Assembly: GCA_905235445.1 (NCBI GenBank)
Contig: CAJOLJ010000020.1
Location: 1-36,283, forward strand
DNA length: 36,283 nt
Reading direction: 5' to 3'
Origin: an uncultured Bacteroidales bacterium
GTDB lineage: Bacteria; Bacteroidota; Bacteroidia; Bacteroidales; UBA932
The translations under genes were made by a program, and so were the position numbers. How positions within the stretch are numbered: the stretch's first letter is position 1; the number at the start of each line of letters is the position of its first letter. Of this stretch, positions 8,327 to 16,866 are shown piece after piece. A model generated the notes under the pieces. That model saw only the letters and a program-made list of their open reading frames with translations, did no database searches and was not told where the DNA came from.

Positions 8327-8334
8327 TACATTTG
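8327..8334 (+). promoter_or_regulatory. Bacteroidales -7 element for the LD-carboxypeptidase gene
   Basis: TACATTTG, an exact TAnnTTTG match, 23 bases before the ATG at 8358. It runs into three tandem copies of TTTGA (8331-8345). No clear -33 element. Confidence 0.5.
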
Positions 8335-8357
8335 ATTTGATTTGAACGACATACATC

Positions 8358-9509
8358 ATGAAAAGAGTCTCTTCCCCCCTTTCCATCCTTTGCATGGCGG
8401 TCCTCTCCGCCTTCCTCTGTGCCTGCAGTGCTTTCGGTCAGAATCCTGACACTCCCTCCCTCCCCAAGGCTCCCGCATTCCTGTCCCCGGGGGACAGGAT
8501 AGCCCTGATTTCCCCGTCATATGCAACCTCCGACGAGAACGTCGCCAAGACCGAGAAGATCCTTCGGGACCGGGGCTTTGACGTGGTTGTCGGGCCCAAT
8601 GTCGGGAAAGTCCATCTCGGCAGGTACGCAGGGACCCTGGAAGAGCGGCTCTCGGATATGCGGTGGGCCCTGGAGGATCCCTCGGTGAAGGCCATAATCT
8701 GCAACAGGGGAGGCTACGGGTCCATACACTATGTGGACAAACTGCCATTGGATGAACTCTCCGCCAATCCCAAGTGGATCGTGGGGTACAGCGACGTAAC
8801 GACCTTCCATGGGATGGAGACCCTTGCCGGGGTGATGAGCATCCACGGGACCATGAGCTCCCATATAGCCGAGGGAGGGGATGACGAAAGCAGCACCATG
8901 ATGCTTGACCTCCTGCTTGGCAAGGTCCCTGTGTACAAGGTGGCTCCACATCCGAGCAACCGTCCCGGTCACGCCTCCGGTATCCTTGTGGGAGGAAACC
9001 TCAGCACTTTCGCCCCCCTCCTCGGGACAGGCGCCGATGCCATGAGTCTTGACGGCATCATAATTTTCATAGAGGAAGTCGAGGAGTCCATGCACAACAT
9101 TGACCGCCTGTTCACCGAGCTGGAAATGTCCGGTGCGCTATCCCGCTGCAAGGGAGTGATTCTCGGAGAGTTCACCGACTGCGGGACCGAGTACACGGAC
9201 CTCAGTGTCGAGGATATGCTCATATCCTACATCGAGAAGTACAATATCCCGGTCCTATGCGGCATGCCCACGGGGCATGACAGCGTCAATCTTCCCATCG
9301 TGATGGGTTCTGTCGCCACCATCGACGTGAATGAAAAAGGCGGAACCCTCTCCTTCGGCCTGAGGGGCAGGAAGGTCACGGTCGATACCGCCCCCATAAT
9401 GCAGAGGGATTCAGTGAAAAAGGCTGAGGCACTGGCCGAGAAACAGAGGCGGGAGGCCGCCCTCAGGGCCAAGTGCAAGTGCGGAGCCGCTTGCCAGTGC
9501 AAAAAATAA
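8358..9509 (+). CDS. Exported S66 LD-carboxypeptidase (muramoyltetrapeptide carboxypeptidase)
   Basis: 383 residues. Family S66 (LdcA) cleaves the terminal D-Ala from peptidoglycan tetrapeptides during wall recycling. The catalytic Ser-Glu-His set is visible: S145 in GYSDVTTFH, E239 in IIFIEEVEES and H307 in MPTGHDS; the E-to-H spacing of 68 equals that of the Pseudomonas enzyme. The N-terminus is a signal peptide ending in a Cys-rich LCACS that could be a lipobox, so this copy acts outside the cytoplasm, unlike cytosolic LdcA. Odd feature: after the normal end of the domain there is a charged helix and a Cys-rich tail (KCKCGAACQCKK, residues 372-383) with four cysteines that looks able to bind metal. 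A hairpin terminator follows. Confidence 0.92.
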   Translation: MKRVSSPLSILCMAVLSAFLCACSAFGQNPDTPSLPKAPAFLSPGDRIALISPSYATSDENVAKTEKILRDRGFDVVVGPNVGKVHLGRYAGTLEERLSDMRWALEDPSVKAIICNRGGYGSIHYVDKLPLDELSANPKWIVGYSDVTTFHGMETLAGVMSIHGTMSSHIAEGGDDESSTMMLDLLLGKVPVYKVAPHPSNRPGHASGILVGGNLSTFAPLLGTGADAMSLDGIIIFIEEVEESMHNIDRLFTELEMSGALSRCKGVILGEFTDCGTEYTDLSVEDMLISYIEKYNIPVLCGMPTGHDSVNLPIVMGSVATIDVNEKGGTLSFGLRGRKVTVDTAPIMQRDSVKKAEALAEKQRREAALRAKCKCGAACQCKK

Positions 9510-9544
9510 GAAGAGGCATCCAGTATCCCTTTTCCAGAAAATGC

Positions 9545-9580
9545 GGACGCATCCCCCCCCCAGGTGCGTCCTTTCTTCTT
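9545..9580 (+). terminator. Rho-independent terminator after the LD-carboxypeptidase gene
   Basis: GGACGCA (9545-9551) pairs perfectly with TGCGTCC (9565-9571) around a C-rich 13-base loop, followed by a T-rich run TTTCTTCTTTT. Confidence 0.75.
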
Positions 9581-9609
9581 TTGTGCAATCCTTTTTTTCC
9601 TTTACTTTG
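9580..9609 (+). promoter_or_regulatory. Promoter of the GH78-like gene
   Basis: TTTG at 9580-9583 and TACTTTG at 9603-9609 are separated by 19 bases, close to the Bacteroidales -33/-7 pattern but with one base missing from TAnnTTTG. The ATG at 9651 is about 40 bases downstream. Confidence 0.45.
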
Positions 9610-9650
9610 CACTTCGGTAACGCCATTTTGACCCTAGCCCCATTCCGGAT

Positions 9651-11393
9651 ATGATGCACCCCCGTTCCACTCCCTCGTTCATCCTGCTTCTTCCCGCAGT
9701 CTTTCTTCTTTGCGGATGCGGTGGTGGCTCCTGCCCGTCTCCAGGAGTCTCCCATGGCAGCGATTCCCCTTTCAAGACTGAGTACCTCCAACCTGTGAGG
9801 ATTGTCCTGGAGGGCGGAATGGTGGATAACCCGGGGCACCTCATTCCCAAGGGACGAGGCCAGGTGTCCACGTCCGAAGGCGAAGTGACCCGCTTCAGCC
9901 CCGGGGGCTTCGTCCTGCTGGATTTCGGGAGGGAGATCCAGGGCGGCCTCCAGATAGCGAGGGCCATGGGAGGGGACAAGAAGGCGGCTCTTTTCCGTGT
10001 CACCCTCGGGGAGAGCGTCTCAGAGGCGCTGAGTGACCTTAGCGAAAAGGGAACGACCGCAACCAACGAGCATTCGGTAAGGGATTTCGAGATGGCGGTC
10101 CCCTGGCTCGGAACCTCCGAGGTGGGGGACAGCGGCTTTCGCTTCGCGAGGGTGGAGCTGCTCGATTTCAGCGAGGATGTACCTGTCGTATCGATAAGGG
10201 CGAAATCCGTTATGCGGGATCTTCCGTACAGGGGCTCCTTCCGCTGCTCCGACCCCCTTCTTGACAGTATCTGGAAGACCGGGGCATACACGGTGCAGCT
10301 CTGTATGCAGGACTTCCTGTGGGACGGGATCAAGAGGGACCGCCTCGTCTGGATAGGGGACATGCATCCGGAGGTGATGACGGTGGGTGCCGTGTTCGGG
10401 GAGCAGGAGACGGTCCGGAGAAGCCTGGATTTCGTGCGTGACGAGACTCCCGCCTCAGGGTGGATGAACGGCATTCCCGCCTACTCGCTTTGGTGGATCC
10501 TCATTCATCACCAGCTCTACAGGTGGTACGCCGACAAAGAGTATCTGCTGGAGCAGAAGGAGTATCTCAGGGGGCTCCTCACCCATGTGCTTTCCTCGAT
10601 AAACGGGGACAGCGAGGCCTACCAGGGCGGTATGAGGTTCATAGACTGGCCTTCATATGATAATCCCGATGTGGTGCATGCCGGGCTGCAGGCGCTCTCC
10701 GTAATGGCGCTTGAGGCAGGTGCCGAGATGACTTCGCTAATTGGTGAAGGGGACCTCAGCGCCAAGTGCTCCGCTGTCGCAAAGACCCTCAGGACCAATG
10801 TCCCCGACCCAGTCGGCAACAGCCAGGCTGCTGCGCTTCTTTGCATTGCCGGTATGCTGGATCCCCAGATAGCCTCCTCCATCATAATTGAAAACGGCCC
10901 CTCGAAGCTCACTTCCTTCATGGGATACTACATCCTGGAGGCCCTCTCCCGTGGCGGGCGCTACGAGGAGGCGATGACCTTCATCTCCAAGTACTGGGGG
11001 CTCATGCTGGAGCTCGGGGCCACGACATTCTGGGAGGATTTCAACTACGGGAATGGACTTGTCGCCGCCCGCATTGACGAGGTGGTCCCGGAGGGGAAGT
11101 TCGACATCCACAAGGACGGGGGAGCGTGGTGCTACGTGGGACTCAGGCGCAGCCTCTGCCACGGCTGGGCCAGCGGCCCCACCCCCTGGCTTAGCCGTCA
11201 CGTACTCGGGATCGAGCCTGTCGGGGAAGGACTTCGTGAAGTGAGAATAGAACCGCACCTAGGGCCCCTGCAGTGGGCTGAAGGCACCTTCCCGACCCCG
11301 TACGGGGATATCGCGGTATCCCACCGAAGGAATCCTGACGGTTCCGTTTCATCAAAAGTGACTCTCCCGAGGGGAGTGAGAAGGGTGAAGTAG
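9651..11393 (+). CDS. GH78-like alpha-L-rhamnosidase lipoprotein
   Basis: 580 residues. It has a lipoprotein signal (LLPAVFLLCGC). A beta-sandwich region comes first (about 40-190, with the motif FVLLDFGREIQGGLQI), then a six-hairpin (alpha/alpha)6 barrel. The acidic residues of GH78 are in place: D225, D230 and D237 in DGIKRDRLVWIGD match the family's DCPQxxxxLxxxxD region, and E462 in GATTFWEDF matches the general base. The enzyme should invert and release rhamnose from glycans at the cell surface or periplasm. It is shorter than most GH78 proteins (often 850-1000 residues) because the extra N-terminal carbohydrate-binding sandwiches are absent. Related sugars cannot be excluded in this clan, so the exact substrate is uncertain. 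Confidence 0.85.
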   Translation: MMHPRSTPSFILLLPAVFLLCGCGGGSCPSPGVSHGSDSPFKTEYLQPVRIVLEGGMVDNPGHLIPKGRGQVSTSEGEVTRFSPGGFVLLDFGREIQGGLQIARAMGGDKKAALFRVTLGESVSEALSDLSEKGTTATNEHSVRDFEMAVPWLGTSEVGDSGFRFARVELLDFSEDVPVVSIRAKSVMRDLPYRGSFRCSDPLLDSIWKTGAYTVQLCMQDFLWDGIKRDRLVWIGDMHPEVMTVGAVFGEQETVRRSLDFVRDETPASGWMNGIPAYSLWWILIHHQLYRWYADKEYLLEQKEYLRGLLTHVLSSINGDSEAYQGGMRFIDWPSYDNPDVVHAGLQALSVMALEAGAEMTSLIGEGDLSAKCSAVAKTLRTNVPDPVGNSQAAALLCIAGMLDPQIASSIIIENGPSKLTSFMGYYILEALSRGGRYEEAMTFISKYWGLMLELGATTFWEDFNYGNGLVAARIDEVVPEGKFDIHKDGGAWCYVGLRRSLCHGWASGPTPWLSRHVLGIEPVGEGLREVRIEPHLGPLQWAEGTFPTPYGDIAVSHRRNPDGSVSSKVTLPRGVRRVK

Positions 11394-11428
11394 GGGCCCG
11401 GGGAGGGTCAACTCTCAGTAAGATTTAC

Positions 11429-11436
11429 TATTTTTG
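11429..11436 (+). promoter_or_regulatory. Bacteroidales -7 element for glpT
   Basis: TATTTTTG, an exact TAnnTTTG match, about 70 bases before the glpT ATG. The resulting leader contains strong GC hairpins (11446-11473). Confidence 0.55.
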
Positions 11437-11445
11437 TCATGCCCT

Positions 11446-11473
11446 GCCCCGTGGGGCCTTTGCCAAGGGCCCC
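11446..11473 (+). other. Competing hairpins in the glpT leader
   Basis: GCCCC (11446-11450) can pair with GGGGC (11453-11457). The same G run, GGGGCC (11453-11458), can instead pair with GGCCCC (11468-11473) around the loop TTTGCCAAG. The two structures exclude each other. The 3' hairpin is followed by A7, not T, so it is not an ordinary terminator. Confidence 0.4.
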
Positions 11474-11507
11474 CAAAAAAAGGAACAATAAGCAATCACA
11501 CACACAT

Positions 11508-12917
11508 ATGCTGAAATTTCTTCAACAACCCTCCTACAAGGAACCCCAGACGGGTCCCGAGGCCGATGCCAAGTACAAACGCCTTCGCCTACAGGTGTTC
11601 ATTGGGGCGTTCATAGGTTACGCCGGATTCTACCTCGTGCGAAAGAACCTCTCGATGGCTATGCCTTCGCTTGTCGAACTCGGGTTCGTCAAGACGGAAC
11701 TCGGCGTCGTCCTCTCCATGAACGCCGTGGCCTATGCCTTGTCGAAGTTCCTGATGGGAAGCGTCTCGGACCGTAGCAACGCACGGACTTTCCTGCCCCT
11801 CGGCCTGGTGCTCGCCGCAATTTCGATGGCATTCATGATAGTTCCCATCCGGTGGCTCGGGGCGGAGCACAAGACCTGGGCCATCATCCTCATGGCGGTA
11901 CTGAACTTTGCCGTGGGATGGTTCAACGGCATGGGATGGCCTCCCTGCGGGAGGGTGATGACGCACTGGTTCTCCCAGAATGAGAGAGGAACGATGATGT
12001 CCATCTGGAACTGTGCCCATAACGTGGGAGGAGCCCTCGTGGGACCCATGGCAACATACGGAGCCGTATGGTTCGGAAGTTGGCTGTACGGGGCACATTC
12101 CGAGTTCTACTTCCTGGCGGGGTCCTTCCTGTTCCCTGCCGCAGTGGCTCTTTTCATAGCCCTGCTTGCCTTCGTCCTGCTTCGGGACACCCCGCAGTCC
12201 TGCGGCCTGCCCTCAATAGAGGCCTGGCGAAACGACTATCCCAAGAACTACTCCGAGAAGCACGAGCAGACGCTTTCTACCAAGGAGATATTCTTCAAAT
12301 ACGTACTGAACAACAAGTTCCTCTGGTTCATCGCCATCTCCAACGCCTTCGTCTACATGGTCCGTTACGGCTGCCTGGACTGGGCCCCGACGATCCTGAC
12401 GGAAAAAGGCATAGACCTCAAGTCCGCAGGATGGGCCTACTTCGCATACGAGTTCGCCGCAATCCCCGGGACCCTCATCTGCGGATGGCTTTCCGACAAG
12501 CTCTTCAAGGGACGCCGTGCGCTTCCCACGATGATATTCATGGCTCTTGTGGCGGTTTTCATTGTCCTGTACTGGGTGTACCTGGATAACCTCACGATGG
12601 TCATCATCTCCCTTATCGGCATCGGGTTCTTCATCTACGGCCCCGTCATGCTCATCGGGGTGCAGGCCCTGGACCTCGCTCCCAAGAATGCAGCCGGCAC
12701 TGCAGCGGGACTGACCGGGTTCTTCGGATACTTCTTCGGTACCGCCATCCTGGCGAACGTGGTCATAGGTTCCGTGGCACAGGCCTGGGGCTGGAATGCA
12801 ACGTTCATCCTGCTGGTGGCCGCATGCGCCCTCTCGATTGTTTTCATGGGTCTTACCAACAAGGAGGAGTCCTATCTTTCGAAGAGAAAACGCCATCAGG
12901 AGGAACCTTCCAAGTAA
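11508..12917 (+). CDS. glpT: Glycerol-3-phosphate:phosphate antiporter
   Basis: 469 residues from the ATG at 11508; the alignment with E. coli GlpT begins at this methionine, so the longer frame is rejected. It is a 12-helix MFS protein of the organophosphate:phosphate antiporter family. Substrate-binding residues are conserved: R45 in YLVRKN at the identical position, R286 in YMVRYGCLDWAP (R269 in E. coli) and H171 in WNCAHN (H165). The signature WFNGMGWPPCGR and the segment DTPQSCGLPSIE are nearly identical to GlpT. It exchanges internal phosphate for glycerol-3-phosphate across the inner membrane. A glycerophosphodiester phosphodiesterase that could supply this substrate lies at 17611-18552. 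It has its own -7 element and structured leader. Confidence 0.95.
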   Translation: MLKFLQQPSYKEPQTGPEADAKYKRLRLQVFIGAFIGYAGFYLVRKNLSMAMPSLVELGFVKTELGVVLSMNAVAYALSKFLMGSVSDRSNARTFLPLGLVLAAISMAFMIVPIRWLGAEHKTWAIILMAVLNFAVGWFNGMGWPPCGRVMTHWFSQNERGTMMSIWNCAHNVGGALVGPMATYGAVWFGSWLYGAHSEFYFLAGSFLFPAAVALFIALLAFVLLRDTPQSCGLPSIEAWRNDYPKNYSEKHEQTLSTKEIFFKYVLNNKFLWFIAISNAFVYMVRYGCLDWAPTILTEKGIDLKSAGWAYFAYEFAAIPGTLICGWLSDKLFKGRRALPTMIFMALVAVFIVLYWVYLDNLTMVIISLIGIGFFIYGPVMLIGVQALDLAPKNAAGTAAGLTGFFGYFFGTAILANVVIGSVAQAWGWNATFILLVAACALSIVFMGLTNKEESYLSKRKRHQEEPSK

Positions 12918-12937
12918 GCTCACTTCATTGATTTCGA

Positions 12938-12945
12938 TATTTTTG
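12938..12945 (+). promoter_or_regulatory. Possible -7 element before the lipoprotein gene
   Basis: TATTTTTG, an exact TAnnTTTG match, 17 bases before the ATG at 12963, giving a very short leader. No -33 match was found. Confidence 0.35.
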
Positions 12946-12962
12946 ACAAAACCTAAAACATC

Positions 12963-14219
12963 ATGAAAATGGCAAGAAACACAGTTATGCTATTTGTTCC
13001 TGTCCTGGCCATTCTGACCGTTGTCGGATGCGGCGGTGGCGGCAAAAAAGCCCAGGCACCCAAGGAAGATATGTTTTTCCCCGATGCACCCAGGGCAGAA
13101 AGGGCTGTCCCCGTCATGGCCACGACGGTCAAGCCACATACAGGGACCTTCACGGAGGACCGTATGTGGGAAATGTTCCAGACGATTCCCGATGACGTCA
13201 TCCCGGACTACGTCCCCCACGAGAGAGTGAACAAGCTCCTTCCCGAGGGAGAGGAGGCGCGCACGTATCTCCACGGGAATGCCCTCGTGCTCTCGGGGTA
13301 CAACGACGAAGGCTGCCATGAGGAACTCTATGTGGGGTTCTTCCCCTATCCCGGGAGTGAGGACGTGCTGATGCTCGTTGACGGCGAGGCAGGTTGCGAC
13401 GCCTACGGAACAACTATGTTCACTGCCTACCGCTACTCTCCCTCCCAGCCGAAGGCCGTGAAGATGGAGGTGCCGTATGAGCGACCCGTGTATGCGGACT
13501 TCTATGACAGCTACCGGACTTTCGGCTATCCGTATGAGGCCGTCAGCAGATGGATAGAGACGGCAGAGAGACTCTACGAAATTACGGAGAGGGGATTCCT
13601 GGTGAGGCCCAGGGACAACGATGACTACGAGAACGATGCCATGTCCTACTTCATAGACCTGTCCGTGCACTATGTCTGGGACGGCAAAGTGTTCCTTAAG
13701 GACGACAACTATCCCACCCCGTACATAAGTGAGGGAAGGATCCTGGGTTACGTGGTCGGAAATGACGAGGTCCCGACGAAGGAGGATATAGCCTCCCAGG
13801 ACGGTCTTTCCATAAGGAACTATGAAGATGGCACCGACAAATACGTCACCATAATGAAAGGCGACAGCCCCCTTCTTCAGTGCCTGGTCGGGCCTGACGG
13901 CATCATCTCCAGGGTGACCACCTGGGATCCCCGCGACAGCGATGCCCTCGGTTACTATCCCGGCATAGCCCTGTCTGCGATAACCGGGGGGAGGTACTTC
14001 GATGCCTTCAAAGGTGTCTACCTCCACTATGACGGTACCGTCCTATGCAAGTCCAACTGGGGATCCTACTTCGAGATCTCTCCGACTGACCTTGAGGGCA
14101 AACTGCCGGAGGTCCCCTCCGGGCGCAAGTGGGTCCTCGTGAGCGATCCCTCCTTCAAACCAGGTGCGAAAGTCCTTTCCATAAGCGTGTTCCCCGAGGA
14201 CGCCTATGACGAGGACTAG
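12963..14219 (+). CDS. Lipoprotein of unknown function
   Basis: 418 residues. The lipoprotein signal is clear, with the lipobox TVVGC at C23 followed by GGGG and a short linker. The mature part has no motif I recognise. It is acidic and rich in Tyr, Asp and Pro (DYVPHERVNKLLPEGEEARTY, YDSYRTFGYPYEAVSRWIE), with an overall beta-rich look. The last residues, YDED, merge into a tandem hexamer AGGACT repeated around the stop codon (14212-14229). It sits between glpT and a TPR-LuxR regulator; nothing in the context gives a role. Bacteroidales genomes carry many such poorly characterised surface lipoproteins. Confidence 0.8.
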   Translation: MKMARNTVMLFVPVLAILTVVGCGGGGKKAQAPKEDMFFPDAPRAERAVPVMATTVKPHTGTFTEDRMWEMFQTIPDDVIPDYVPHERVNKLLPEGEEARTYLHGNALVLSGYNDEGCHEELYVGFFPYPGSEDVLMLVDGEAGCDAYGTTMFTAYRYSPSQPKAVKMEVPYERPVYADFYDSYRTFGYPYEAVSRWIETAERLYEITERGFLVRPRDNDDYENDAMSYFIDLSVHYVWDGKVFLKDDNYPTPYISEGRILGYVVGNDEVPTKEDIASQDGLSIRNYEDGTDKYVTIMKGDSPLLQCLVGPDGIISRVTTWDPRDSDALGYYPGIALSAITGGRYFDAFKGVYLHYDGTVLCKSNWGSYFEISPTDLEGKLPEVPSGRKWVLVSDPSFKPGAKVLSISVFPEDAYDED

Positions 14220-14243
14220 GACTAGGACACAGTTGCGGTTTCT

Positions 14244-14305
14244 GTTCCCCTCCCGCCCGTCTACAGCAGTTCACCTGCGCAAGACTGGGGAGGGGACTTT
14301 ATTTT
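14244..14305 (+). terminator. Terminator after the lipoprotein gene
   Basis: CCCCTCCC (14247-14254) pairs with GGGAGGGG (14288-14295), and the stem is extended by T-A. The loop is long (33 bases). It is followed by a T-rich TTTATTTT. Confidence 0.6.
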
Positions 14306-14350
14306 GAGCGCATAAGTCAATTCTTTTTTTCATTTTAAACTCCATTTCGT

Positions 14351-14358
14351 TACCTTTG
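14351..14358 (+). promoter_or_regulatory. Bacteroidales -7 element for the TPR-LuxR gene
   Basis: TACCTTTG, an exact TAnnTTTG match, 63 bases before the ATG at 14422, with a T-rich stretch about 20 bases upstream in place of the -33. Confidence 0.55.
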
Positions 14359-14421
14359 TCTCCAATGTGGCGACAGTTCCACAGGGAAGATTCGCCCCGA
14401 GACCCTATTTTGTAGCAAAAA

Positions 14422-15834
14422 ATGATGCTCAGCACAATTCTGACGGTACTACTCCTTGCCACCGGGCCCGCTCCCTCCTTCCAGGAGGCTATGGCCAAGG
14501 CCCAGGCACTGTACGACTCCGATCATCCGCAGGAGGCCGTGGAGATGTTGAACGAGATCCTGCCCTCGGTGCGTGAAAGCGGGGATAATGATGCCCTGGC
14601 GGAATGCCTCAGCGTTCTCTCCACTTCATACACTCGCATGGGGGCCATGAACCTGGCCCTTGCCGCCCAGACCGAGTGTTACCACCTAGACCTGGAGACG
14701 GGCGAACCGTCGTACATCAGTTCCTCTCTGAATAATCTCGCCGGGATATGTATCTACCTCGGGGAGTATGACATGGCCTTGGATTACATCCTGGAGGCCA
14801 TAAGGTACGAGGAACCCCTCGGAAATCCTGCCGCCCTGGCCGTCCGCTATGGCCTGGCAAGCGAGGCATACCAGATGAAGAACAATTTGGCGGAATCGGA
14901 GGAGTATGCCCTCAAGGCCCTGGAAATCACCCGTCAGACAGGGGACGAGGTGAAGATTGCGGTCAGAAAGTCGCAACTCTCTGAGGTGTACCTCAAGACC
15001 GGAAGGCTGAAGGAAGCCAGGGCCCTGCTGGAAGAGGCCATTGAAGTGCTCGAGAAGAATTCAGCGAAGCACTCCCTGTCCATCGCCCTGCGCCAGATGG
15101 GAAGCGCCGCCCTTGGGGAAGGCAATTCAAGGGAGGCCTACAACTACTTTTCCCGTGCCCTTGCCATGAGCGAGGAACTTGGCAACAAGAACCACCAGAA
15201 ACGCCTTTCCATGTCCCTTGCCCAGGTCCTCAGGGATACCGACCCCATCCGTGCCATGGGTTATCTCGAGGATGCCATCGCATTGTCGGATTCCATATTC
15301 CAGGAGCAGACCGCCTCGAAACTCTCAGCCCAGAGGGGAGAGTACGAGATGATGATGCAGGAAAAGGAAATAGAGCAGCAGAAAAAGGACCTTCGCGCCG
15401 TCAGGTTGTTCATCATCCTTCTTTCCTTCCTGGCCCTGGTGCTTGTAGCCGGGGTGGTGCTTCTTGTCAGGTACCTTTACACCGAGAGGAGGAATGTCCG
15501 CATGCTTGAGGATGCGGCAGCCCTCAAGGACAGGATGCTCTCCCTCCTGGGAACATCCGGGGAGGGCCAGAGCAGTGAAATAAAGAAAATCTCACAGTCC
15601 CTGTCCTACCTCGGACAGGAACCCCAGGACATCCTGACGAAAAAGGAAAGGCAGGTCGCCGAGTACTGCTACCAGGGCCTCGTGACAAAGGAGATCGCCG
15701 ACAGGATGAATATCTCCCAGAGGACCGTGGAGACCCACAAGAGGAACATCTTCCAGAAACTGGAAATATCCTCCACCCTGGAACTGGTCGTACTTATGAA
15801 GGAAGTGAGGGAGAAGGCAAGGAAGGACAGATAG
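14422..15834 (+). CDS. Membrane-bound TPR-LuxR family transcriptional regulator
   Basis: 470 residues. A weak signal or anchor (MLSTILTVLLLATGPAPSF) is followed by TPR repeats (about 20-300) that should lie in the periplasm. A coiled-coil-like Gln/Glu-rich stretch follows (MQEKEIEQQKKDLRAV), then a single membrane helix (about 329-350). The cytoplasmic C-terminus carries a LuxR/GerE helix-turn-helix (residues 405-462: LTKKERQVAEYCYQG, EIADRMNISQRTVETHKRNIF). This is the design of Bacteroidota one-component membrane regulators, in which the TPR part senses a partner and the HTH binds DNA. No partner gene is linked to it; the stop lies three bases from the stop of the convergent PHP gene. Its targets are unknown. 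Confidence 0.88.
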   Translation: MMLSTILTVLLLATGPAPSFQEAMAKAQALYDSDHPQEAVEMLNEILPSVRESGDNDALAECLSVLSTSYTRMGAMNLALAAQTECYHLDLETGEPSYISSSLNNLAGICIYLGEYDMALDYILEAIRYEEPLGNPAALAVRYGLASEAYQMKNNLAESEEYALKALEITRQTGDEVKIAVRKSQLSEVYLKTGRLKEARALLEEAIEVLEKNSAKHSLSIALRQMGSAALGEGNSREAYNYFSRALAMSEELGNKNHQKRLSMSLAQVLRDTDPIRAMGYLEDAIALSDSIFQEQTASKLSAQRGEYEMMMQEKEIEQQKKDLRAVRLFIILLSFLALVLVAGVVLLVRYLYTERRNVRMLEDAAALKDRMLSLLGTSGEGQSSEIKKISQSLSYLGQEPQDILTKKERQVAEYCYQGLVTKEIADRMNISQRTVETHKRNIFQKLEISSTLELVVLMKEVREKARKDR

Positions 15835-15837
15835 TCC

Positions 15838-16623
15838 CTACTCTTCGCCCCTCCACCTCACTCCGGTGAAAGAGAAGAAGAGGTCCGGATTGTAGTTCAG
15901 GACAAGTTCCACCGGGAAGCCCTCCTCCTCCAGGAGGGCTTTCGCATACCTGCAGTTCCCCACATCGAAGGATATATGGGCGTCGGAACCCATGATGAGG
16001 GGCGTATCGGTGGCGCGGCAAAGCCGGATGATTTCCTTGTTGTTGGGGATGGCTTCAGTCTTGTCCCGCCAAGGTAGCATCGACGAGGAATTGATTTCAA
16101 GGAGAGTCCCGCTATCCCTGCAACAGCGGACCAGGGCCTCGAAGTCCAGTTCAGCCGTCCCGTCACCCGGGTGGGTTATGACACTTATGCGGGGATTGTG
16201 CATGACGGAGAGGACCCCCTCTGTGTTGCGGGATTTGCTCCCTCCCCTCCAGCATACCCTGTGAATCCCGGCGAGGACAATGTCCAGCTTGGGATACAGC
16301 CTCTCGTCAATGTCCAGGTTGCCCTCGCAGTCGAGGATGTTCAGTTCGCTTCCCATCAGCACCTTCACCCCGTACATCAGCCTGGGGACAATGCCGTAGT
16401 TCCTGAAATAGAACGGGTCGCAGGCTCCCGGTGTGGCGGGACCGTGGTCCGTTATGGCGAAATACTCTATCCCGGCATCCCTGGCGGCGATGACCATCTC
16501 CTGGAGGGAGGAGTAGGCATGCCCGGAGGCATAGGTATGGTTGTGGACATCAAGTGGCACGGTGCAGGGGTAGGACCCCTTGAGGGAAGAGCGCTCCCCA
16601 GATATGGTATCGGGCATGGTCAT
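15838..16623 (-). CDS. PHP-domain phosphatase (YcdX type)
   Basis: 261 residues from the first ATG; a second ATG two codons later is equally possible. The PHP superfamily binds three metals. All ligands of E. coli YcdX have counterparts with nearly constant offset: H27, H29 and H35 (DVHNHTYASGH), H60 (ITDHG), E93 (GSELNI), H121 (AGIHR), H151 (THPGDG), and D214 and H216 (GSDAH). Such proteins are cytoplasmic phosphatases of small phosphorylated molecules; the natural substrate is not known. It is monocistronic and convergent with the TPR-LuxR gene (three bases between stops). A minus-strand TAACTTTG at 16691-16698 provides the promoter. Confidence 0.9.
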   Translation of the reverse strand: MTMPDTISGERSSLKGSYPCTVPLDVHNHTYASGHAYSSLQEMVIAARDAGIEYFAITDHGPATPGACDPFYFRNYGIVPRLMYGVKVLMGSELNILDCEGNLDIDERLYPKLDIVLAGIHRVCWRGGSKSRNTEGVLSVMHNPRISVITHPGDGTAELDFEALVRCCRDSGTLLEINSSSMLPWRDKTEAIPNNKEIIRLCRATDTPLIMGSDAHISFDVGNCRYAKALLEEEGFPVELVLNYNPDLFFSFTGVRWRGEE

Positions 16624-16690
16624 GAGGTGTCGAAATAATCAAGGAGCGCCTCCCGGCTGTCAAGCCAGGGTGGGGGAGGGCTCCTTCTTG

Positions 16691-16698
16691 CAAAGTTA
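16691..16698 (-). promoter_or_regulatory. -7 element for the PHP gene
   Basis: The minus strand reads TAACTTTG, an exact TAnnTTTG match, 67 bases before the ATG at 16623. A TTTG further upstream is only 12 bases away, which is shorter than usual. Confidence 0.5.
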
Positions 16699-16774
16699 GG
16701 GACTTTGTGACAAAAAAAGCTCATTTTACTATCCGGAAGACCACAACACAGCTTACTTTTTTTATTTCCAAATC

Positions 16775-16805
16775 TTGGTGAAACCGAATGCTGTTGTTAA
16801 CTTTG
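16775..16805 (+). promoter_or_regulatory. Promoter of the small exported protein gene
   Basis: TTG at 16775-16777 (in TCTTGG) and TAACTTTG at 16798-16805 are separated by 20 bases, matching the Bacteroidales -33/-7 layout. The leader to the ATG at 16867 is AT-rich and unstructured, as is common for highly expressed genes. Confidence 0.65.
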
Positions 16806-16866
16806 CCCCTCGGTATGGAAAACGGCCCTATAGGAAAACTTCAAAATTCTAATTAATAAGTTTAAA

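Noticed and set aside
11439..11507. N-terminal extension of the glpT frame
   Set aside because: Basic, Pro-rich residues unlike GlpT; the E. coli alignment starts at 11508 and the extension overlaps leader hairpins.
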